DNA of 64,000 nt from AG41 sp035943095 (GTDB lineage Bacteria > Gemmatimonadota > Gemmatimonadetes > Gemmatimonadales > GWC2-71-9). Shown here in pieces: positions 33,646 through 42,942 of this stretch. Under the pieces are notes generated by a model, which had not been told where the DNA came from, did not search any database, and saw only the letters and a program-made list of their open reading frames with translations. The stretch covers positions 16,046-80,045 of the forward strand of contig DASZCN010000037.1 of NCBI GenBank assembly GCA_035943095.1. Reading direction: 5' to 3'. Within the stretch, counting starts at the first letter, position 1, and every line of letters starts with the position of its first letter. The translations under genes and the position numbers were made by a program.

Positions 33646-34143
33646 ATGCGGTTGACCCTGCTCACCACGCTCGTCGCGTTCGGCGCCATCGCCTGCGGCA
33701 GCGAGAAGAAGCCTGCGACCGCGCAGGCGGAAGCTGCGACCCCCACCCCCGCGCCCGCGGCATCCCCGGCGCCCGCTTCCGCGGCGCCCGCGGCCGAACC
33801 GGCCGGGTCCGTCGTCGAAGTCAAGATGACGGGTGATGGCACGACCAAGGCGGCATTCGAGCCGGCCACGCTCACCATCAAGGCCGGCACGACCGTCCGG
33901 TTCATCAACGTCTCGGGTGGTCCGCACAACATCGCGTTCTTTAGCGATTCGATCCCGAAGGGCGGTGCCGAGGCTCTGAAGAAGGGGATGGCCAACGCGA
34001 TGAGCGACCTGACAGGACCCTTTCTCACGCAGCCCAACGAGAAGTACGATATCTCGTTTGCTGGAGCGCCGGCGGGGACGTACAAGGGTTACTGCATGCC
34101 GCACGTCGCGTTCAACATGAAGATCACGATCAAGGTGCAGTAG
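33646..34143 (+). CDS. Cupredoxin lipoprotein with Ala/Pro linker
   Basis: A 165-residue plastocyanin/azurin-like protein. A lipobox (AIAC at about 17) and an Ala/Pro/Thr-rich linker (20-53) precede a single copper domain. Ligands: His in GGPHNIAFF, then Cys, His and Met in GYCMPHVAFNM (C-x2-H-x4-M). The insertion SDSIPKGGAEALKKGMANAM is longer than in the two cupredoxins behind actF. A strong SD, GGAGGAG, is at 33629-33635. A hairpin terminator follows the gene. It is probably a periplasmic electron carrier. Confidence 0.87.
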   Translation: MRLTLLTTLVAFGAIACGSEKKPATAQAEAATPTPAPAASPAPASAAPAAEPAGSVVEVKMTGDGTTKAAFEPATLTIKAGTTVRFINVSGGPHNIAFFSDSIPKGGAEALKKGMANAMSDLTGPFLTQPNEKYDISFAGAPAGTYKGYCMPHVAFNMKITIKVQ

Positions 34144-34165
34144 CAGCACCGATCGTCCCGAACCG

Positions 34166-34193
34166 AAACGGCCCCGGGGTTCTGGGGCCGTTT
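34166..34193 (+). terminator. Intrinsic terminator after the cupredoxin gene
   Basis: AAACGGCCCC (34166-34175) pairs perfectly with GGGGCCGTTT (34184-34193) around an 8-base loop, 22 bases after the stop codon. The U residues are part of the stem. It also argues against a TTG at 34192 as the start of the next gene. Confidence 0.7.
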
Positions 34194-34215
34194 GACTTTC
34201 GGGGTAGGGCCCGGG

Positions 34216-37077
34216 ATGTTCTCCCGTTCGAGGCATTCCGTGTCGGCCTTCTTCGAACGTCTGCGTGCGGCCCTGGCCCCGGACTACGAGCTGCTGCGCG
34301 AACTGGCGAGCGGCGGCATGGGGACGGTGTACCTCGTGCGCGACGTGGCGCTCGACTGCTCAAGAGCCGTGAAGGTGTTGCGGCCGGAGCTTTGGACTGC
34401 CGAAGCGTCCCGGCAGTTCGTCCAGGAAGCGCGTATACTCGCCGACCTAAGACACCCGAACATCGTAGCCGTTCATACGGTCCAGGCGAAGGATGGCCTG
34501 GACTTTTACGTGATGGATTACCTGGAGGGGGAGACCCTTCAAGCGCACCGCGAACGGCACGGGCGCCTGTCCAAGGACGACGCCCGCAAGCTCGGCCGCG
34601 ACTTGTTGGCAGCGCTCAGCAAGGCTCATCGGAAGGGTGTCATCCATCGGGACGTGAAGCCTGCCAACGTCTTCCTTGGCGAGGATGGGGCGGTGCTGAC
34701 TGATTTCGGCATCGCCCTCCGTCTCACCGATCAGCAGCGATCCGATCCGAACATCCTGCGCGGCACGGCCGCGTACATGGCGCCTGAGCAGTTCGCCGGG
34801 GTGGAAGCCGACGCGCGCACGGATATCTACGCAGCCGGGATGGTGATCTACGAGGCCTTCACGGGTATCCGTTGGGAAAAGAGCTCGCCGAGAGACGGAA
34901 ACTGGTCGGGCGCACGGTGGCTGGTCGCGCGCGTCCTGCGTCGTAGTCTTGCGCTGAAGCCCGGGGATCGCTGGCCCGATGCGGGGTCATTCCGTCGCGC
35001 GCTCTGGCGAACGCGCGTATGGCCGTATCGGTTTCGAACGCTGCTCCTGACGCTCGCCGGATTGGTTGCGGGCACGATCGGGACCGCTTGGCTCGTCCAC
35101 CGGGGCCAGGAGGGCTTGTGGCCGTTCGGTCCGTCCGCATCGGTGGAGCTGTATGTCCGCCCGTTCGATCCTACGGGCACGAGCGGCAGGGCTATCACGG
35201 CGGGCGTCGCGGACGCCCTGGTCCGAAAACTGAGGGGATATCCCGACTTCTCGGTTCACGGACCGGAGGCGCCGCCGTTGTTCCGCCGAAACGCCGCGTT
35301 GGTCCTCGCGGGAACGGTGAGTGAGGCTAGGGAGTCCCTCCTCGCGGAAGTCCGTATTCAGGCGACGAGAGGCGGTCAGGCGAGCGTGATCATCGTCGCG
35401 GGGGAGTCTCGTCACCTCGAAGCGTTTGTCGACGCTCTCGAGCTGGCCGTCGTGCGGCTGATCTGGAATCGCCAGAATCCACTGGACTCTTCGCTCCCGA
35501 CCGGAGCTCTGCCGCGGTCGGCGGTGGGGCTGGCGGCATGGCTTGCGGCCGAGCGGTTATTCGCAGACGCGCGTTGGGGACAAGCCGACTCGGCGTACAC
35601 CGCGGCGGAGGCGACTGACAGCACGTGTTGGCTGTGCTATTGGCGGCACCGCGAGGTACAACAATGGCTCGGTCAGGACCCCGATCCGGACCTTGCGGCG
35701 CGGTACCTGCCCCATCTCGAGTCTTTTCCCGTCCGCTACCAGAGCCTGATGCGCGCCGTCGAGCTCCCTCTGCGAGCGCGCCTCGATTCGCTGCGCGCCA
35801 CGACACGGGAGTCGCGTGACTTCTTCCCAGCATGGTTCCAATTGGCCGACGAGTTGTACCATCGCGGCCCGCTCGTAGGGTTCTCCCGCGCGGACGCGGT
35901 TGAGGCGTTCCAAATGGCGGCGCGTCTACGCCCGGCGTTCGGCCCGACCTTGGAGCACCTGGCGTGGGCGCTGACGGCGGAGGGCGATTCCTCCGGCGCC
36001 TGGGCCGCGTGGTCACAACTCAAGGCACTCGGGGAGCCGAGCGATCCGTTCACACTGGCCATTCGGGCACTGTTGCGCGTTGGCTATGCATCTCGATTCC
36101 TTGATTCCGCCGCCGCAGGCGAGGTCCTCCGCCGAGCATTAGGGAAGTCCCAGATCCAGCATTTCGAGCAGCTCGCCGCCGGACCCCGCTACCTCGCGAC
36201 GTTCGACGCGCCCGACGGGGCCGTCTCCATGGGGATGCTGTTTGCGAAGTCAAAGGATCGCGTGCTCCAGCGCTCGGGGCTCATCGCCGCTGCGCTAGGG
36301 AACGTTTCAAGTGGGCAACTCGGGCAAGCACGGGTCGAGTTCGCGCGCCTGGATGATCGCTTCGACGTGCCGGACCTGGGGCTGATGGAACCGGAGCTCG
36401 ATGGAGTCCTCATGCTCCTCGGCCGGGAGCCATCCCCGGCGCTCGAGGATTGGCCCGATGTCGCTCAGGCCCTCGGACGGTACGCGGACACGAGAGCGAA
36501 TCCTGGGGTGCGGCGCCGAGCGGCCTGGATCCTGGTGCTGGCGGCCCGACGGTTGGGTGGAGTGGACACGGCGCAGTACCGCCCGGTGTTGGCGGAAGAG
36601 CCGGCTCCGAGACCGCTCGGTCGGTTGCTCGCGGCAGATGGCCTGGCGCGGCGCGGGCACTACCGCGATGCGCTGGTCGCTACCGACACTCTAGGAGAAC
36701 TCGAAGCCCCCGCGTTGTCGGGACCGGTGCCGGTCGATCCGTTTTACCGGACCGTTCTCCATGTGCTGCGCGCGGAGTGGTTGCGATCGGCGGGCGAGTC
36801 TGACGACGCCGCGCGGGAGCTGGTTTGGTACCAGAACAACGATGTCTCGGGGTTACCCACGCGCGATCCTCAGGTGGCCGATGTCGACTGGGCGTTCGGA
36901 ACGTTCGCCCGTTGGTGGCGCGCGCCCTTGCTGGAGCAAGAGGACAGGCGCGAAGAGGCGTGTCGTGCATATCGTGACGTTGCCCGGCTCTGGTCGCGGG
37001 GTGATCCGCCCTTCCGCGCCCGGGCCGACAGCGCCGCCCGTCGTCTGGTGAGGCTCCATTGCAAGGAGGCTGCGTGA
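34216..37077 (+). CDS. Serine/threonine protein kinase with membrane anchor and TPR-like C-terminal region (module 1)
   Basis: A 953-residue kinase. The Hanks-type domain (about 20-265) has the glycine loop ELASGGMGTVYLV, VAIK-type lysine in SRAVKVL, catalytic loop H144-R-D-V-K-P-A-N, DFG in LTDFGIA, and APE in YMAPEQF. One transmembrane helix (about 281-301) is followed by a ~650-residue extracytoplasmic region with helical TPR-like repeats. The ATG at 34216 was chosen over a TTG that would sit in the preceding terminator. Its stop overlaps the GTG of a SARP-type regulator, so both are one unit. Targets are unknown; the partner regulator is the obvious candidate. Confidence 0.87.
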   Translation: MFSRSRHSVSAFFERLRAALAPDYELLRELASGGMGTVYLVRDVALDCSRAVKVLRPELWTAEASRQFVQEARILADLRHPNIVAVHTVQAKDGLDFYVMDYLEGETLQAHRERHGRLSKDDARKLGRDLLAALSKAHRKGVIHRDVKPANVFLGEDGAVLTDFGIALRLTDQQRSDPNILRGTAAYMAPEQFAGVEADARTDIYAAGMVIYEAFTGIRWEKSSPRDGNWSGARWLVARVLRRSLALKPGDRWPDAGSFRRALWRTRVWPYRFRTLLLTLAGLVAGTIGTAWLVHRGQEGLWPFGPSASVELYVRPFDPTGTSGRAITAGVADALVRKLRGYPDFSVHGPEAPPLFRRNAALVLAGTVSEARESLLAEVRIQATRGGQASVIIVAGESRHLEAFVDALELAVVRLIWNRQNPLDSSLPTGALPRSAVGLAAWLAAERLFADARWGQADSAYTAAEATDSTCWLCYWRHREVQQWLGQDPDPDLAARYLPHLESFPVRYQSLMRAVELPLRARLDSLRATTRESRDFFPAWFQLADELYHRGPLVGFSRADAVEAFQMAARLRPAFGPTLEHLAWALTAEGDSSGAWAAWSQLKALGEPSDPFTLAIRALLRVGYASRFLDSAAAGEVLRRALGKSQIQHFEQLAAGPRYLATFDAPDGAVSMGMLFAKSKDRVLQRSGLIAAALGNVSSGQLGQARVEFARLDDRFDVPDLGLMEPELDGVLMLLGREPSPALEDWPDVAQALGRYADTRANPGVRRRAAWILVLAARRLGGVDTAQYRPVLAEEPAPRPLGRLLAADGLARRGHYRDALVATDTLGELEAPALSGPVPVDPFYRTVLHVLRAEWLRSAGESDDAARELVWYQNNDVSGLPTRDPQVADVDWAFGTFARWWRAPLLEQEDRREEACRAYRDVARLWSRGDPPFRARADSAARRLVRLHCKEAA

Positions 37078-38930
37078 TCGTGGTTCGCGCACTCGGGCCG
37101 GTGGATGTGCGCGTGCGCGGGGCGGCCGCTCCGGCGGAGCTGCTGTGGAAGAAGAACTTGGCGCTGCTCGTGTACCTCGCGCGCTCGCCGAAGCGCGCCC
37201 GAACACGCGAGCACCTCGTGGGGATGCTGTGGGGAGACAAGCCAGATGAAAAGGCGCGACGCTCCCTCAACGAAGCTCTGCGAGAGCTGCGCCGGTCCAC
37301 GAGCGACGGCGCGCTCCAGTCCGACAACACGCAGGTACGGGTGACCGCTGAAGCGGTGGAGCTCGATACGGACGAATTCGAGACGCTGGCGCGAGCCGGG
37401 GACTATGCCGGTGCCGCGAGTCTCGTGCACGGCGAGTTCATGGAGGGGTTCAGCGTGAAGGGGGCGTCCGAATTCGATTTGTGGCTGTCGACGGAGCGGG
37501 AGTTCTGGCGCCGGCGCTGCGTTGACGTCCAGGTGCTGCGGGTCGAGCAGCTCAACGCGGGCGGAAGCGTGGCGGCGGCGATCGACCTGATCAGCGCGGC
37601 GCGCAGGCTCGACTGGCGCCGCGAATCCGCGGTGCGGACGGCCATGCGTGCGCTCGCGCTCGCCGGCGATCGGGCGGGGGCGCTGGCGCTGTCCGACGAG
37701 TTCGTCGCCCGACTGAAGCGAGAGCTCGGGGCCGAGCCCGACGCGGAGACGCGGGCGCTGGCGGGGCGTGTGCGCCAAGAGCGCGAGTGGCGACTGCCGG
37801 AGGGTGCGCCGCAGGAGCCGTCCGGCGGCCCGCAACGGGTCCCCCTCGTGGGCCGGGCGGCGGAGCTGGAGCGGCTGAGCGAAGCGTGGACCACGTGCCG
37901 GACAAAGTCACAGGGCACGGTGGTGGTGATCGAGGGGGACGCGGGGACCGGGAAGACACGACTTGCGGAGGAGTTGGTAGCCCGTGCCCGGCTCGACGGC
38001 GCCGTGGCGGTGGGAGTACGCGCCGTCGAAGCAGATGGCGCGGAGCCGTGGAGCGGAGTCTTTGGGATCGCGCGCGGCGGACTCCTCGAGGCTCCGGGTG
38101 TCGCCGGAGCACCGCCCTCCGCCCTCGATCAACTGCGCGGCCGGGCGCCGGCCGACGCGCCGGGCCGCGCGTTCTCGGAACTGCTGCAAGCCGTCGCAGA
38201 AGAGCAGCCCGTGGTCGTGTTCCTCGACGACGCGCAGTGGCTTGATCGGGACTCCCTGTTGGCCCTCTGCGCCGCCGCCCGCGACTTGGCCGGCGCACGC
38301 GTGTTGTGCCTCATCACCGTGGCCCCCCAACCCGCGCCGCCCGAGCTGGACGAGCTTCGGGCCCGCGTAGGTCGAGAGCTCCCGGGCGCTGTCGTGAAGG
38401 TCGGGCCACTGGGCGAGGACGCCGTACACGAGCTCGCCCACCGGGCGTTGCCTTCATATACGACTGGGCAACTCCAGCGCGTCACACGTCGCGTGCTGGC
38501 CGACACCGCGGGCATACCCCTGCTGGTGGGAGCGCTCCTGGCCGCGGTGGCGAGTGGTTTGGAGCTGGGGGCACACGGCGGAGCCTGGCCGGAGACCAAT
38601 AGAACACTCAACGATACGTTGCCGGGGGAGCTCCCGGACAACGTCGTCGCAGCTATTCGGGTCAACTTTCGCCGGCTGTCGGCCGGCGCGCAGGAAGTGC
38701 TGGTCGTAGCGGCGGTCCTCGGGGGACGCGTGAGCACGGCGCGGCTCGAGCGGGCGTCGGGAGTCGCGGGAGAGTCGCTGGCCCGCGCACTCGACGAGCT
38801 GGAGTGGCAGCGCTGGCTCGTGGCCGAGCGACGAGGTTACACGTTCGTGGCGCGTATCGTCCGGCAGGTGCTCGATCGGGACATGCTCGTTGAGGGGAAG
38901 CGCCAACGGATCAGAAGTGCCGACACTTGA
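37074..38930 (+). CDS. SARP-type transcriptional regulator with BTAD and AAA ATPase domains (module 1)
   Basis: A 618-residue protein. An OmpR-like winged helix (residues 1-90; LGPVDVRVRG, REHLVGMLWGDKPDEKARRSLNEALRELRR) is followed by the BTAD helical domain (95-245; MRALALAGDRAGALAL, LGAEPDAET), then an AAA-16 ATPase with Walker A GDAGTGKT near 288 and Walker B VVVFLDDAQW. The layout is that of SARP regulators. SD AAGGAGG lies at 37063-37069; GTG 37074 overlaps the kinase stop, although GTG 37080 would give better spacing. A paralogue lies at 42943-44829. Confidence 0.85.
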   Translation: MIVVRALGPVDVRVRGAAAPAELLWKKNLALLVYLARSPKRARTREHLVGMLWGDKPDEKARRSLNEALRELRRSTSDGALQSDNTQVRVTAEAVELDTDEFETLARAGDYAGAASLVHGEFMEGFSVKGASEFDLWLSTEREFWRRRCVDVQVLRVEQLNAGGSVAAAIDLISAARRLDWRRESAVRTAMRALALAGDRAGALALSDEFVARLKRELGAEPDAETRALAGRVRQEREWRLPEGAPQEPSGGPQRVPLVGRAAELERLSEAWTTCRTKSQGTVVVIEGDAGTGKTRLAEELVARARLDGAVAVGVRAVEADGAEPWSGVFGIARGGLLEAPGVAGAPPSALDQLRGRAPADAPGRAFSELLQAVAEEQPVVVFLDDAQWLDRDSLLALCAAARDLAGARVLCLITVAPQPAPPELDELRARVGRELPGAVVKVGPLGEDAVHELAHRALPSYTTGQLQRVTRRVLADTAGIPLLVGALLAAVASGLELGAHGGAWPETNRTLNDTLPGELPDNVVAAIRVNFRRLSAGAQEVLVVAAVLGGRVSTARLERASGVAGESLARALDELEWQRWLVAERRGYTFVARIVRQVLDRDMLVEGKRQRIRSADT

Positions 38931-38949
38931 CCTGGCCTTGACTCAGCCG

Positions 38950-38968
38950 AATGAGACTTTCTCTCATT
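38950..38968. promoter_or_regulatory. Inverted repeat in the leader of the orphan lipoprotein gene
   Basis: AATGAGA (38950-38956) and TCTCATT (38962-38968) form a perfect 7-bp inverted repeat around CTTTC, ending just before the GGGAGAG ribosome-binding site of the gene at 38982. It could be an operator, a leader hairpin or the weak terminator of the preceding gene. Confidence 0.35.
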
Positions 38969-38981
38969 TCCGGGAGAGTCC

Positions 38982-40178
38982 ATGAAACGTTTCCTGACCA
39001 TCGCGTTCGTCCTACTCTGGTCGGGAGCCTGTGGCGATCGCCCCACCACCGCACCGGCGGCGTCATCGCCCAAGCCCAGTGCCGCGCTCCTCAGCGCCCC
39101 GCCGCCCAGCCCGCTCGTTCCCGTCGTGGTGCCCGGCCTAACGCTGCACCTGTGGCCGTTCAGCGGTTTCGGTTTCGGTCAACCTTCCGACCCCGTGAGC
39201 CTCATTTGGATCGGCAACGCGGATCCGCGCGCCCTCCGGGCGGCCTTATTGTTCCTTGACGGCGACCGTACGGCATTCGGGTTCCCGAACGCCTTCCCAT
39301 TCAACTGCACCTGGCACGACGAGCCCGAGGTTCAACCCGAGGTGGCCTACACCTCGGCCAGCGGGTGGGTGGGGAGCCCGATCGAGTTGGAATGCGGCAC
39401 CTACGATCAGGCACGCCTTCACCTGCGGTTCTTCGACGTCGGCGGGGCAACCGTGGGCGGGGCCCCGTTCGAGGTCTACATCCCGGGCACGCTCGAGCAC
39501 CAAACCATCAGCTGGGAGCTCGCCGAGCAGATCGTCGTGGTGGACTTCCTGCGGAGCAGTTTGCTCGATCCGACCGTCCCGCTGTTCGCCACCGATCAGA
39601 TCAATCCGTCACCCTTCGGGACGATTCCCGCCGTCGTCTACAAGGGTGTGCCGGCCGGCCTCCGCCAAGCGATCGGCGGGCCGCTCGGGGACGTCACGGA
39701 CCCCGTACCGATCGCCAACGATGGTCACGCGACGGTGTTGAATCTCTCCGCGAGTGTCGGGGGTCAGCCGCTGGTCGCCCACCGCCGGTTCGTGGAGCCC
39801 TTCGACCAGGTCATTCCGCAGCCGTTCTGTGGACCCGGCCCGGACGCGTTCCTTTATGTGAACGGACCGGTGACGCTCGACCAGCAGGTGGTGTTCACGC
39901 CTTCAGAAAACTACCTCAGCCACTTCCACGCGGTCGCGCATCTGGACGTGACGCCGGTGGATCCCGCGACGGGCCAACCGATCGGAGCGACGTACAAGGC
40001 GGTGGTCCTCGAGGATCACAAGGGAATCCTCACCGACGCGGTGTCTTTGTCGACGTTCGTCACATTGCGCATCACGCTGCCACCGAGCGCGCTGTTCCAC
40101 GGCCGTCTGGAGTTCGAATTCGCCGTGGGGCCGGGCGGCGTTACAAGGGAAACGACGAGCGTGCGCTGCGGGGCGTAG
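38982..40178 (+). CDS. Hypothetical lipoprotein between two kinase/regulator modules
   Basis: A 398-residue exported protein with a lipobox (WSGAC, about residue 17), a Pro/Ala/Ser linker to about 45, and then a predicted all-beta region without any family I recognise. Four cysteines (in FNCTWH, ELECGTY, QPFCGPGP and SVRCGA) could form two disulfides. It starts 51 bp after a SARP gene and is convergent with a kinase gene 5 bp away. It may be an output of the neighbouring regulatory modules, but nothing in the sequence proves it. Confidence 0.65.
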   Translation: MKRFLTIAFVLLWSGACGDRPTTAPAASSPKPSAALLSAPPPSPLVPVVVPGLTLHLWPFSGFGFGQPSDPVSLIWIGNADPRALRAALLFLDGDRTAFGFPNAFPFNCTWHDEPEVQPEVAYTSASGWVGSPIELECGTYDQARLHLRFFDVGGATVGGAPFEVYIPGTLEHQTISWELAEQIVVVDFLRSSLLDPTVPLFATDQINPSPFGTIPAVVYKGVPAGLRQAIGGPLGDVTDPVPIANDGHATVLNLSASVGGQPLVAHRRFVEPFDQVIPQPFCGPGPDAFLYVNGPVTLDQQVVFTPSENYLSHFHAVAHLDVTPVDPATGQPIGATYKAVVLEDHKGILTDAVSLSTFVTLRITLPPSALFHGRLEFEFAVGPGGVTRETTSVRCGA

Positions 40179-40183
40179 AGTCG

Positions 40184-42883
40184 TCAGTTCCGCGGGCTGG
40201 GCCGGCACAGGCGCTCGATTTCGGGCCGCGCCGCCTGGTCCACGTAGCCGATCAGGGACTCGAAGGATCCACAGGCGCGCGCGGCGGCGGTCGTGTCGTG
40301 ACGCGCGACGGCGACGCGGGCCATGTCGAGCCGCAACGGCCAGAGAGAGGCGACGAGCTCGAGGGGCGCGCTGAGCACGGCGTAACGCCGCGTGGCGCCA
40401 TCCCAGAGACGCAAGGCGCGCGTCGTGTCTCCGCGCCGCAACGCCGCTTGCGCCTGAAGGTCGGCATTGAGACTCGCCGGAACCGGACCGCGGGAGGCGA
40501 GCCAGGCCAGGGCCGTGGTGTGCCTCCGGGGCTCGATCCCGAGCCGGGCCAGCACCCAGTGGGCGACGGCATCCGTGTCCGGGCCAGCGCGGATGCGCGC
40601 GCTCGTGCGATCCGCTGCCGGTGTCACGTCCTCGAGCGTCGCGACGCGGGTCGCGCGAACGACCAGCACCCACAGGTCACGCTCCCGAGCGGCCCATGAC
40701 CCGGTCGCGCGGGCCAGACGCTGGCGAGCGCTGTCGGGCCAGCCGGCCGCGAGGTCGGCGGCCACGCCGAATCGAAGGGCGAGCGTGCGCTCGGCGTCCG
40801 TCGCTCCGCGCCGTTCGAGGCACCGCAGCACCACGCGCGCGGGCCCCTCGCGCTGGGCGCGGGTGCCGAACGCCGCAGCCTGGAAGGCGAGGTATTGCAG
40901 CGCGAGGAAGCTGTGCTGGCACGCCGTTCGGAGCAGGGCCAGCTGATCTGGCGCCGTGCCGAGGATGAGCGTATCTGCGATACCGACGGCCTCGGCCACC
41001 ACCGACGTTGAATCGATCCTCAGGTACCGGTGAATGAGATCGGCGGTCTCGCGCCGGTCGCCCGTCTGGTTTGACAGGGCAATCAAGTGTCCGATGGCAG
41101 GCGAGAACCGCGGATCCAAGTCGAGCACCCGATTGAACGCGACCGAGGCCTCACCGACCGGCTGATCGAACAGGCCACCGAAGTGGAAATAGAACTCTCC
41201 CAGCACGTACCACGCCTGCGGATATCCCGGAGCCTGCTCGGTAGCGCGCTTGAACCGGTCGAGCGCCGTGATGCCGTCGCCTTGCGCGAGCAAGAGTTGG
41301 AATCCGTCGAGCAGCAGGCTGTCCGCGGGCGACAGCCCGGTCTGGTAGCGCTCCGCCCCGCGCAGAGCGGCCTCGAAGGCGTGTCCGCTGGGGTCGACCT
41401 GCGCCGCGACGAGGGCGAGCCGGAGTCGCCCGATGGCGAAGTCCGGATCGAGCTGAATCACGCGCGTGTATTGGCTCCGGGCGACACGGTAGTCGCCGCG
41501 TCGGAATGCCGCCTCCGCGTTCAGATACGCCGCGACCGCCTCCGGTCCGCCGTTCGGTAGCGTCACATCGGGGCCGGGCGTGAATTCCGGATACAGCGCA
41601 GCCCACACCCGATCCATGACGTCCGACTCCTCGGCGCCCACGCGGCCCGTGGCGCTGCCGCTGCGACGAGCACGTCCGTCCTCGTACAGGGTCGCAGTCA
41701 GCGAGACGGTCGGGCCCGCAAAGGTCACGCTCCCTTGAACGAAGAACGTCGCCCCGAGCCGGCAGGCGAGATCCCGGGCCTCCGCGTTGGACGGGGTCTC
41801 GGTTGCGATCTGCGCGGCCACCCGGCCGAACGACACGATCTCGCTCAGACGCTCGACCGGGCGAAATCGTGAGATGAAATACTCGGGCAGCTGCCGGGCG
41901 GGATACGGCGGCGTGCCCAGGACGGTGAAGGGCATTACGGCGAGGCGAGTCGGCTCGTCGCGTGGGACCCGGCAGCTGCCCTGCGCGCCGGTGATGATGC
42001 GTAGTACTCCGGCTGCACTCATGGCGACGATGGCGGCCGCCGCCCACGGGCGCCACGGCCGGCGCCGTGCCCGGTCGAGCTGCGCGAGCCACGCGCCCGC
42101 GCTAGCGGGGCGGTCGTCCGGCCGTGGCGCGAGCGGCGCGATCAGAGCGGAGGCGAAACGCGCGGAGAGCCTCGATCGGCCGGTCCGGAGGATGCGTGCG
42201 AGCGGGGCAGGTGCGCTCTGGAAGGGTGGCGGCGCGCCGGCCAGCGCCTCGAAGGCGACGACCGCGAGGGCGTGCAGGTCGGCGCGCCCGTCGACGCGCC
42301 CGCTCGCTGCCTGCTCCGGGGCCATGTACCCCGGCGTGCCGATGACGGCCCCCGGCTGGGTGAGCGAAGATTCTTCGGCGGCGCCTTCGACGCGCGCGAT
42401 GCCGAAATCCGCGAGGAATGCGCGCCCGCTGTCTTCCTCGAGCAGGATGTTGGCCGGCTTGACGTCGCGATGAACGATCCCGCGCCGGTGTGCGTAGCCG
42501 AGCGCGTCAGCGATTTCCCGCACGATGCGGAGCACCTGATCGCTGGTCAGGCGTGTGGCACCGCGGAGCCGGTCGTCGAGGGAATCGCCGCGCACGAACG
42601 TCATGATGAGGTAGCTGATGCCGTCCCGCGTGTCGAAGTCGTAGACGCGTACGACGTGGGGATGATCGAGCGAGGCGCCGAGCGTGGCCTCGCGGCGGAA
42701 GCGCTCGCGACGCATCTCGCTGGCCGCGACCTCGGGGGGCAGAACCTTGACCGCGACGATATGGCCGAGGGTGCGGTGGCGGGCCCGGAACACGGCACCC
42801 ATGCCGCCGACGCCAGCAAGGCCGAGGACTTCGTACCGGTCGCCGACGGCGCGCTGAACGGCATCCAGGGCAGGCGGATCCAT
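40184..42883 (-). CDS. Serine/threonine protein kinase with TPR region (module 2)
   Basis: An 899-residue kinase. The Hanks-type domain (residues 17-280) has GVGGMGAVFRA, the lysine in HIVAVKVL, H138-R-D-V-K-P-A-N, LADFGIA and GYMAPEQA. A transmembrane helix is at about 295-313. The outer/C-terminal part first has a beta-alpha region (ATFFVQGSVTF-like; TolB-type) and then TPR repeats, for example YRVARSQYTRVIQLDPDFAIGRLRLALVAAQ. It resembles eukaryotic-like kinases abundant in Acidobacteriota and Gemmatimonadota. It is divergent from a SARP regulator 59 bp away, reproducing the kinase/SARP pairing of module 1 in another orientation. Confidence 0.87.
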   Translation of the reverse strand: MDPPALDAVQRAVGDRYEVLGLAGVGGMGAVFRARHRTLGHIVAVKVLPPEVAASEMRRERFRREATLGASLDHPHVVRVYDFDTRDGISYLIMTFVRGDSLDDRLRGATRLTSDQVLRIVREIADALGYAHRRGIVHRDVKPANILLEEDSGRAFLADFGIARVEGAAEESSLTQPGAVIGTPGYMAPEQAASGRVDGRADLHALAVVAFEALAGAPPPFQSAPAPLARILRTGRSRLSARFASALIAPLAPRPDDRPASAGAWLAQLDRARRRPWRPWAAAAIVAMSAAGVLRIITGAQGSCRVPRDEPTRLAVMPFTVLGTPPYPARQLPEYFISRFRPVERLSEIVSFGRVAAQIATETPSNAEARDLACRLGATFFVQGSVTFAGPTVSLTATLYEDGRARRSGSATGRVGAEESDVMDRVWAALYPEFTPGPDVTLPNGGPEAVAAYLNAEAAFRRGDYRVARSQYTRVIQLDPDFAIGRLRLALVAAQVDPSGHAFEAALRGAERYQTGLSPADSLLLDGFQLLLAQGDGITALDRFKRATEQAPGYPQAWYVLGEFYFHFGGLFDQPVGEASVAFNRVLDLDPRFSPAIGHLIALSNQTGDRRETADLIHRYLRIDSTSVVAEAVGIADTLILGTAPDQLALLRTACQHSFLALQYLAFQAAAFGTRAQREGPARVVLRCLERRGATDAERTLALRFGVAADLAAGWPDSARQRLARATGSWAARERDLWVLVVRATRVATLEDVTPAADRTSARIRAGPDTDAVAHWVLARLGIEPRRHTTALAWLASRGPVPASLNADLQAQAALRRGDTTRALRLWDGATRRYAVLSAPLELVASLWPLRLDMARVAVARHDTTAAARACGSFESLIGYVDQAARPEIERLCRPSPRN

Positions 42884-42942
42884 CCGCAGAGAATGTAGCC
42901 GCGCTTGCCCACGGTCGCAGCAGCATCAATAATCGGGGCGCC

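Noticed and set aside
34192..34215. TTG at 34192 as start of the module 1 kinase
   Set aside because: It lies in the right arm of the terminator hairpin; ATG 34216 follows a purine-rich GGGGTAGGG stretch and begins the protein equally well.
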